From Oscillospiraceae bacterium (GTDB taxonomy: Bacteria; Bacillota; Clostridia; Oscillospirales; Oscillospiraceae), in the NCBI GenBank assembly GCA_020025375.1, contig JAHHSF010000031.1, forward strand, positions 1-11,219: a stretch of 11,219 nucleotides of DNA. Reading direction: 5' to 3'. Under the pieces are notes generated by a model that was not told the DNA's origin, searched no databases, and saw only the letters and a list, made by a program, of their open reading frames with translations. Numbering within the stretch: position 1 is the first letter of the stretch; the number at the start of each line of letters is the position of its first letter. A program made the translations under genes and the position numbers. Below are positions 6,295-11,219 of the stretch, piece after piece.

Positions 6295-9242
6295 CAGCCC
6301 ACCTCCTTTTTCTTGTTCTTGCGGGCATCCATGGCCGCCATAAGGGATCGGATTCGAATCTTTACCGCACCCAGGTTGTTGATGTCGTCAATCTTCAGCT
6401 GTGTGTAGAGCTTGCCGTGGCTCTCCAGAATGGAGCGCATCTCGTCGCCGGTGATGGCATCGATGCCGCAGCCGAAGCTCACCAGCTGGATGAGCTCCAT
6501 GTCCTCCTGCTGGCAGACATACCGGGCGGCGTTGTACATCCGGCTATGGTAAGTCCACTGGTTCAAGACCTTCCGGGGCTCGTAAGCCTCGTTGAAGGAG
6601 ACCGCATCCTCAGTGATCAGCACGAAGCCGAAGGAGGTGATGAGGTCGTTAATACCGTGGTTGATTTCCGGGTCGATGTGATAGGGCCGGCCCGCCATCA
6701 CGATGATTTTCCGACCCTCTGCCCTGGCCTGGGCGATGTATTTGGCCCCGGTTTCTGCCACGTCCTGCTGGTGCTTGCGGTAGGCGGCGTAGGCGGCCAT
6801 GACGGCCTTTTTGACCTCGCCTCCGGGTACCCCAAACTCCTTTCCGAAGTAGGCCTGGGCCCGCTTGGAGAAATCCCGGGGCCGATGGAGGCCGAAGTAG
6901 GGGTCCAGGTACTTGACCCGCTTCAGGGCGGGCACGTTGGCAGCCAGCAGCTCAGGGTAGTAGGCCACCACCGGGCAGTTATAGTTGTTGTCTCCGGCTC
7001 CCTCGTTGAAGTTGTAAGGCATACAGGGGTAGAAGATGGCGTCCACCCCCATCTCCACCAAGGCCTCCACATGGCCGTGGAGGAGCTTGGCGGGGTAACA
7101 TACCGTGTCCGAGGGGATGGTGTGCTGGCCCTTGATGTAAAGCTTCCGGGTGGACTCGGGGGAAAGGACTACCTCAAAGTTGAGTTTGGTGAAGAACTCG
7201 AACCAGAACGGAAGGGTGTCATAGAAGTTAAGGCCGAAGGGGATGCCAATCCTGCCCCTGGAACCGTCCCCGGCCCCCTTGCCGTTCAGGGACCGGAGCT
7301 TCTTGTACTTATAGTTATAAAGGTCGCTGGCCTCCGACTTCTCCTTGCCCAGGGGGCGTGAGCAGCGGTTGCCGGAAATAAAGCGCCGCCCGCCGTCGAA
7401 CTGATTCACGGTGAGGGAGCAGTGGTTGGTGCACAGGTTGCAGGTGGCGGGCTTGGCGGTGTGGGTAAAGTTTGCCAGGGCCGCCTCGTCCAGCAGGGCG
7501 GACTTCTCCAGCCCCAGGTCCCGGGCGGCCAGGGCGGCGCCGAAGGCCCCCATGAGGCCGGAGATGGTGGGTCGGGTCACGTTCCGGCCCAGTTCTGTTT
7601 CAAAGGAGCGGAGGACAGCGTCGTTGAGGAAGGTGCCGCCCTGGACCACGATGTGGCGGCCCAGGTCATCGGCGCTGGCAGCCCGGATGACCTTGTAGAT
7701 GGCGTTTTTCACGATGGAGATGGAAAGGCCCGCAGAAATATCCTCTACGCTGGCCCCATCCTTCTGGGCCTGCTTCACCGAGGAATTCATAAACACGGTA
7801 CAGCGGGAGCCCAGGTTTACCGGGTGGGCGGCCAGCAGGCCAAGCTTGGAAAATTCCGCGATCTCATAGCCCAGGGCCCGGGCAAAGGTTTCGATGAAGG
7901 AGCCGCAACCCGAGGAGCAGGCCTCGTTGAGCATAATGGAGTCCACCGCGCCGTTGCGAATTTTGAAGCACTTCATGTCTTGGCCGCCGATGTCGATGAT
8001 AAAGTCCACGTTGGGGTTGAAGTGGGCGGCGGCGTTGTAATGGGCCATGGTCTCCACCAGTCCCAGATCGCAGGAAAAGGCGTTCTTGATAAGGTCCTCG
8101 CCATAGCCGGTGACGGCGGCCCCCTTGATGGTGACGCGGTCTCCGCACAGCTTGTAAATTTCCTTGAGCTGGGCCAGGACGATGGCAACCGGGTTGCCCT
8201 GGTTGGAGTGGTAATAGGTGTAGAGCAGTCCACCGTCCTCCGTAATGAGGGTCATCTTGGTGGTGGTGGAGCCTGCGTCGATGCCCAGCCAGGCTGGGCC
8301 GGTATAGGTGTTCAGGTCTACCTGAGGGGGCTGGGTGGCGTTGTGCCGGGCCAGGAACTGGTCGTACTCCTCCTGGCTCTGGAAGAGGGGCGGGAGGGTG
8401 TCAACCAGATTGGTCTCGTCCACGGAATTGGTGAGAGCGCCCAGCAGTTCCTCAAAGGGCTTTGCCTCATAGTCCGAGGCACAGAGGGCGGCGCCGATGG
8501 CGGCGAAGCAGTCTCCATCCTCGGGGAAGATCCCGTGTTCCCCATCCAGCTTCAGGGTGTCCACGAACCGCTCCCGCAGGCCGTAGAGGAAGTGGAGGGG
8601 GCCGCCCAAAAAGACAATCTTACCCTTGAGCTCCCGGCCCTGGGTGAGCCCGGCCACGGTCTGATCCACCACGGCCTGGAAAATGGAGGCGGCAATGTCC
8701 TCCTTCCGCCCGCCCTGGTTCAGGATGGGCTGGATGTCGCTTTTGGCGAACACACCGCACCGGGAGGCAATGGGGTAAATTTTCTCATGCTTCAAAGAGA
8801 GGGCATCCAGCTCCCCGATGGAGACGTTCATGAGGGTGGCCATCTGGTCGATAAAGGAACCGGTGCCACCGGCGCAGGAGCCGTTCATCCGCTCCTCCAG
8901 CGCCCCGCCGAAGAAGATGATCTTGGCGTCCTCACCGCCCAGCTCGATGACGGCATCGGTGTCGGGGATGTACCGGTTCACGGCGGCGGCAGTGGCGTAG
9001 ACCTCCTGGACAAACTCCAGGCCCGCCGTCTTGGCCACGCCCAGTCCGGCGGAGCCGGTAACCATAAGGCGCACATCCTGCCCAGCCAACTGCTCCCGGA
9101 TGGAGGAGAGGACCTCGGCCGCCCGCTCCCGGGCCTTGGAGTAGTGCCGTTCGTAGGAACGGAACAAAAGCTCGTCTTTTTCATCCAGCACCACCACCTT
9201 GACGGTGGTGGAACCGATGTCAATTCCAATTCGCAAACTCAT
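6294..9242 (-). CDS. Tandem acyl-CoA dehydratase activase (two BcrAD/BadFG ATPase domains) with cysteine-rich DUF2229-type domain
   Basis: Proteins of this family use ATP to push an electron at very low potential from an iron-sulfur cluster onto a partner enzyme. Two ASKHA ATPase domains are present: residues 1 to about 260 (GIDIGSTTVK at 6-15, ELGGEDAK 100-107, FLGGP 211-215) and about 317-575 (GIDAGSTTTK at 320-329, DIGGQDMK 417-424, VQGGTFLND 533-541). Each has the paired cysteines of the activator HgdC: C123/C162 and C442/C481, both 39 apart. From about residue 598 a cysteine-rich part follows, with C601, C604, C608 and C627, then C715 (SDTVCYPAKLLHGH), C740, C756, C910 and C925, resembling the CoA enzyme activase domain (DUF2229) and dehydratase subunits. 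The start at 9242 follows AGGTGA at 9252-9247. A promoter lies at 9306-9278. The gene is first in a two-gene operon with the dehydratase-like gene. The partner substrate is unknown. Confidence 0.9.
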   Translation of the reverse strand: MSLRIGIDIGSTTVKVVVLDEKDELLFRSYERHYSKARERAAEVLSSIREQLAGQDVRLMVTGSAGLGVAKTAGLEFVQEVYATAAAVNRYIPDTDAVIELGGEDAKIIFFGGALEERMNGSCAGGTGSFIDQMATLMNVSIGELDALSLKHEKIYPIASRCGVFAKSDIQPILNQGGRKEDIAASIFQAVVDQTVAGLTQGRELKGKIVFLGGPLHFLYGLRERFVDTLKLDGEHGIFPEDGDCFAAIGAALCASDYEAKPFEELLGALTNSVDETNLVDTLPPLFQSQEEYDQFLARHNATQPPQVDLNTYTGPAWLGIDAGSTTTKMTLITEDGGLLYTYYHSNQGNPVAIVLAQLKEIYKLCGDRVTIKGAAVTGYGEDLIKNAFSCDLGLVETMAHYNAAAHFNPNVDFIIDIGGQDMKCFKIRNGAVDSIMLNEACSSGCGSFIETFARALGYEIAEFSKLGLLAAHPVNLGSRCTVFMNSSVKQAQKDGASVEDISAGLSISIVKNAIYKVIRAASADDLGRHIVVQGGTFLNDAVLRSFETELGRNVTRPTISGLMGAFGAALAARDLGLEKSALLDEAALANFTHTAKPATCNLCTNHCSLTVNQFDGGRRFISGNRCSRPLGKEKSEASDLYNYKYKKLRSLNGKGAGDGSRGRIGIPFGLNFYDTLPFWFEFFTKLNFEVVLSPESTRKLYIKGQHTIPSDTVCYPAKLLHGHVEALVEMGVDAIFYPCMPYNFNEGAGDNNYNCPVVAYYPELLAANVPALKRVKYLDPYFGLHRPRDFSKRAQAYFGKEFGVPGGEVKKAVMAAYAAYRKHQQDVAETGAKYIAQARAEGRKIIVMAGRPYHIDPEINHGINDLITSFGFVLITEDAVSFNEAYEPRKVLNQWTYHSRMYNAARYVCQQEDMELIQLVSFGCGIDAITGDEMRSILESHGKLYTQLKIDDINNLGAVKIRIRSLMAAMDARKNKKKEVG
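6295..6307 (-). promoter_or_regulatory. Shine-Dalgarno inside the end of the activase gene
   Basis: On the minus strand AGGAGGT (6307-6301) lies in the last codons of the 982-residue gene, 7 nt before the ATG at 6294-6292. The upstream TGA occupies 6296-6294, giving TGATG. The ideal spacing shows that the downstream frame is a genuine separate start and not an assembly-induced break. Confidence 0.85.
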
Positions 9243-9277
9243 AGGTTCACCTCATTAGGTACAATTTCATATCTTTC

Positions 9278-9306
9278 ATTTTATAACAATTCGATGGTTT
9301 TTACAA
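9278..9306 (-). promoter_or_regulatory. Sigma-A-type promoter for the activase operon
   Basis: On the minus strand TTGTAA (9306-9301) and TAAAAT (9283-9278) are separated by 17 nt in an AT-rich stretch. A start near 9271 would leave a leader of about 30 nt before the ATG at 9242. It lies just downstream of the sdaAA terminator, which supports separate transcription. Confidence 0.65.
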
Positions 9307-9345
9307 CCGCTAAACCAAGAAAGCCCCCTGTAAAGATTCGGGAAC

Positions 9346-9377
9346 AAAAAGCGGCGGGACCGATGTCGGTCCCGCCG
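9346..9377 (-). terminator. Intrinsic terminator after sdaAA
   Basis: Bases 9352-9362 pair with 9367-9377 in an 11-bp GC-rich stem with a four-base loop. On the minus strand the stem is followed by five T (9350-9346). It begins 27 nt after the sdaAA stop and ends the serine dehydratase operon. Confidence 0.88.
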
Positions 9378-9404
9378 AAAGCGGTTTGAGCTGAACGACG
9401 GACG

Positions 9405-10277
9405 TTATCCGAATACCTGCTCCTGGAGCTTCAGGCCGGTGGGGGTGGTGGCAAGGCCACCCTGGGCGGTTTCCTTCAACGAGCAAGGGAGGGCGTCCCC
9501 CACCCGGCGCATGGCATCTATGACTTCGTCCACGGGGATCTTGCTCTCGATTCCCGCCAGAGCCATCTCGGCGGCGGAGAAGGCGATCACAACGCCCGCC
9601 ACGTTCCGCTTGATGCAGGGAATCTCCACCAATCCAGCCACCGGGTCGCAGACCAGACCAAGCTGGTTCTTGATGGCCATGGCGCAGGCGTGGGCGACCT
9701 GGGCGGGAGAGCCTCCCATCATCTCCACCATGGCAGCGGCCGCCATGGCGGAGGCTGAACCGCACTCAGCCTGACAGCCGCCTTGGGCCCCGGCCACTGA
9801 GGCATTCTCTGCGATGACCATGCCGATGGCCCCGGCGGTGAAGAGGGCCATGACCGCAGACCTTTCCGGCAGGCCCCGGTCCTCCACCAGGGAGAGGAGG
9901 GCGGCGGGGAGAATGCCGCAGGACCCGGCGGTGGGGGCGGCTACGATCTTGCCCATGGCGGCGTTGTACTCGGCCACGGCGGTGGCCCGGGCCATGGCCC
10001 CGCAGAGGAAGGAGCCGGTCATTCCGCCGTCGGCGGCCCTGGCCCACAGTTTGGCAGCGTCCCCGCCGGTGAGGCCGGAGGTGGAGCGAAGTCCGGGATC
10101 ACTCCCGGCCTTCACCGCCTGGGCCATGACGGCCAGGCGGTTCTTCATGCGGTCGTAGAGCACATCGGAACTCTCCCCCATCTCCTCGGCCTGGTCGTTC
10201 AAAACCAGCTGTGAGAGCGAGAGCCCGGCTTTTTCTGCCGCCCCGCACAGGGCGGCGACGGAATCATATTTCAGCAT
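9405..10277 (-). CDS. sdaAA: L-serine dehydratase, iron-sulfur-dependent, alpha subunit
   Basis: This subunit holds the [4Fe-4S] cluster that removes water from L-serine, giving pyruvate and ammonia. It is an oxygen-sensitive, catabolic reaction typical of fermenting Clostridia. The 290-residue length is usual for the separate alpha subunit of the two-chain type known from Peptoniphilus asaccharolyticus and B. subtilis. Visible motifs are PTAGSCGILPA (115-125), GAQGGCQAECGSASA (163-177), LVCDPVAGLVEIPC (208-221) and KRN (223-225). C168, C210 and C221 are spaced 42 and 11, the same as the cluster ligands described for the Legionella enzyme. Unlike that enzyme, the chain does not end in a cysteine. 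The ATG at 10277 is preceded by AAGGAG at 10292-10287, whose first bases belong to the sdaAB stop codon, so translation of the two subunits is probably coupled. The neighbour encoding the beta subunit confirms the assignment. Confidence 0.96.
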   Translation of the reverse strand: MLKYDSVAALCGAAEKAGLSLSQLVLNDQAEEMGESSDVLYDRMKNRLAVMAQAVKAGSDPGLRSTSGLTGGDAAKLWARAADGGMTGSFLCGAMARATAVAEYNAAMGKIVAAPTAGSCGILPAALLSLVEDRGLPERSAVMALFTAGAIGMVIAENASVAGAQGGCQAECGSASAMAAAAMVEMMGGSPAQVAHACAMAIKNQLGLVCDPVAGLVEIPCIKRNVAGVVIAFSAAEMALAGIESKIPVDEVIDAMRRVGDALPCSLKETAQGGLATTPTGLKLQEQVFG

Positions 10278-10286
10278 ACTGGTATT

Positions 10287-10292
10287 CTCCTT
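10287..10292 (-). promoter_or_regulatory. sdaAA ribosome binding site overlapping the sdaAB stop
   Basis: On the minus strand the sdaAB stop TAA (10293-10291) runs into AAGGAG (10292-10287), 9 nt ahead of the sdaAA ATG. Terminating ribosomes sit on the next gene's binding site, which favours balanced synthesis of the two subunits. Confidence 0.75.
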
Positions 10293-10950
10293 AAATGGAA
10301 CGGATGAGGATGGCCCGGGTCACGTTGGGCAGGACCCGGAGGCCGTCCAGCAGATCGTCAGGTATCTGGTCGTCCACCTCAATGGTCATGACGGCGATCC
10401 CCCCCTTTTCCGGGCGGGTGAGCCGGAAGTTTCCGATGTTCAGGGTGGATTCGGCCATGTAGTTGGTGACGGCGGCAATGGTGCCCGGCTTGTCATAGTG
10501 GAGGACCAAGAGGGTGTTGTACTGCCCGGTGAAGGAGACCTCCATCCCGTCCAGCTCGGTGACCAGAATGTTGCCGCCCCCGATGGATGAGCCCTGGAGG
10601 GTGCAGACCCTGCCCTGGTCCCCCACCAGACGGATGCGGGCAGTGTTGGGGTGAGCACCGGGGAGTTCCCCGGTGGTGAAGGTGTAGCGGAGCCCAGCCC
10701 GTTCGGCCAGGGCCAAAGCGTCCCTGAGACGCTCGTCCCCGGACTGGAAGCCCAGAATGCCCGCAATGAGGGCCTTGTCGGTGCCGTGGCCCTTATAGGT
10801 CTTGGCGAAAGAGCCGGAGAGAAGGATGTGGGCCTCCACGGGCTTTTGCCCCAGAATCTTATAGGCGGCGAAGCCCAGCCGGGCCGCCCCGGCAGTATGG
10901 GAGCTGGAAGGGCCGATCATCACCGGCCCGATCATATCAAAAACATTCAT
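10291..10950 (-). CDS. sdaAB: L-serine dehydratase, iron-sulfur-dependent, beta subunit
   Basis: The beta subunit partners SdaAA in converting L-serine to pyruvate and ammonia. The 219 residues begin with the family motif GPSSSHTAG (13-21), followed by GSFAKTYKGHGTDKAL (46-61), HPN (100-102) and GSSIGGGNI (120-128), which form the serine dehydratase beta fold. An ACT domain fills about 147-217 (LVLHYDKPGTIAAVTNYMAE), a place where an amino acid could bind and modulate activity. The length is typical. The ATG at 10950 has AGGTGA at 10962-10957, 6 nt ahead, and a promoter about 30 nt further up. sdaAA follows after 13 nt, making a two-gene operon bounded by terminators at both ends. Confidence 0.96.
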   Translation of the reverse strand: MNVFDMIGPVMIGPSSSHTAGAARLGFAAYKILGQKPVEAHILLSGSFAKTYKGHGTDKALIAGILGFQSGDERLRDALALAERAGLRYTFTTGELPGAHPNTARIRLVGDQGRVCTLQGSSIGGGNILVTELDGMEVSFTGQYNTLLVLHYDKPGTIAAVTNYMAESTLNIGNFRLTRPEKGGIAVMTIEVDDQIPDDLLDGLRVLPNVTRAILIRSI

Positions 10951-10982
10951 GGTGGTTCACCTGCTTTTCTGGTTTCGCTACC

Positions 10983-11011
10983 ATCATAATATAGAATGTT
11001 GGAATTTACAA
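10983..11011 (-). promoter_or_regulatory. Sigma-A-type promoter for sdaAB-sdaAA
   Basis: On the minus strand TTGTAA (11011-11006) and TATGAT (10988-10983) are 17 nt apart. A start near 10976 gives a leader of about 26 nt. The T-rich tail of the malQ terminator abuts the -35 element and could act like an UP element. No operator-like palindrome was recognised. Confidence 0.7.
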
Positions 11012-11012
11012 C

Positions 11013-11052
11013 AAAAAAAGACTGCCGCAAAATGGGGCGGCAGTCTTTTTTT
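11013..11052. terminator. Intrinsic terminator after malQ, bidirectional in form
   Basis: Bases 11013-11028 pair with 11037-11052 (GCGGCAGTC plus seven T) in a 16-bp stem with an 8-nt loop. T runs are available on both strands. On the minus strand it starts 22 nt after the malQ stop and closes that transcript just before the sdaAB promoter. Confidence 0.92.
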
Positions 11053-11074
11053 GCGGGATACGCTGGTCGAGGTT

Positions 11075-11219
11075 TTAGCATCTGCGGTAGGTGCGGGTGA
11101 TTTTCCGGAGCTTGGCGGCCACGTCAGGGTTGATGGCCGCCTCCCGCACCCGCCAGGACCAGTTTTGGGGCCCCATGGTGCCGGGGTGGTTCATCCGGGC
11201 GTCGGCCCCCAGACCAAGG
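11075..11219 (-). CDS. malQ: 4-alpha-glucanotransferase (amylomaltase), C-terminal end only
   Basis: Only the last 47 codons are inside the window; the frame runs in from the right edge and ends at TAA (11077-11075). The visible residues contain GLGADARMNHPGTMG followed by NWSWRV, the conserved C-terminal signature of family GH77 amylomaltases, where relatives read close to ARMN-PGT...NW-WR. The enzyme transfers alpha-1,4-glucan segments during maltodextrin or glycogen use in the cytoplasm. A terminator follows after 22 nt. The catalytic residues lie outside the window, so intactness cannot be judged. Confidence 0.86.
   Translation of the reverse strand, partial: LGLGADARMNHPGTMGPQNWSWRVREAAINPDVAAKLRKITRTYRRC

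Noticed and set aside
4963..6408. Open frame on the plus strand opposite the 440-residue gene (481 codons)
   Set aside because: It is a mirror of the real gene and crosses its start and the TGATG junction, with a non-protein-like composition rich in His, Val and Asp.
7422..9389. Long open frame on the plus strand opposite the activase gene (655 codons)
   Set aside because: The composition is dominated by Gly, Val, His and Asp as expected from the reverse of a GC-rich gene. It has no recognisable domain and no fitting ribosome site, while the minus strand carries clear conserved motifs.

Overview
The window reads as chromosomal DNA of a GC-rich, anaerobic Firmicute. Oscillospiraceae/Clostridia of the gut (Flavonifractor or Intestinimonas type) fit best. 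The evidence is the strong AGGAGG-type ribosome binding sites, the two-subunit iron-sulfur L-serine dehydratase, a B. subtilis-like 408-residue aspartokinase, and an oxygen-sensitive 2-hydroxyacyl-CoA dehydratase activase system. The genus is inference. No mobile element, CRISPR array, rRNA or tRNA was seen.

Left half, rightward genes: the 3' part of homoserine dehydrogenase (1-673) is followed after 56 nt by aspartokinase lysC (730-1956). Together they supply two steps of the aspartate pathway to Thr/Met/Lys. A 13-bp GAAA-capped hairpin follows lysC. Next come glutamyl-Q tRNA(Asp) synthetase gluQ (2045-2977), an AT-richer 159-nt spacer, and an NhaC-family Na+/H+ antiporter (3137-4801). Two strong hairpins (4848-4893 and 4932-4965) separate this block from convergent leftward genes.

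Right half, leftward genes, read from right to left: the last 47 codons of a 4-alpha-glucanotransferase (malQ) end at 11075 and are followed by a terminator. Within 1 nt of that terminator begins a promoter for sdaAB-sdaAA (10950-9405), the two subunits of L-serine dehydratase (serine to pyruvate plus ammonia). A terminator and another promoter of the same design (TTGTAA-N17-TAxxAT) then lead into a two-gene operon. It holds a 982-residue double ATPase/activase with a cysteine-rich domain (9242-6294) and a 440-residue dehydratase-like partner (6294-4972), joined by a TGATG stop/start overlap.

The most interesting object is this pair. Related proteins of about 1,400 residues are usually one chain; here the chain is cut at a linker. 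Both ATPase domains carry two cysteines exactly 39 residues apart, the spacing of the iron-sulfur ligands in the characterised activator HgdC. It is probably an ATP-driven low-potential electron-transfer machine of unknown substrate. Other observations are a probable internal start in lysC giving a beta subunit as in B. subtilis, a shortened C-terminal domain in homoserine dehydrogenase, and a lipobox-like N-terminus on the antiporter.
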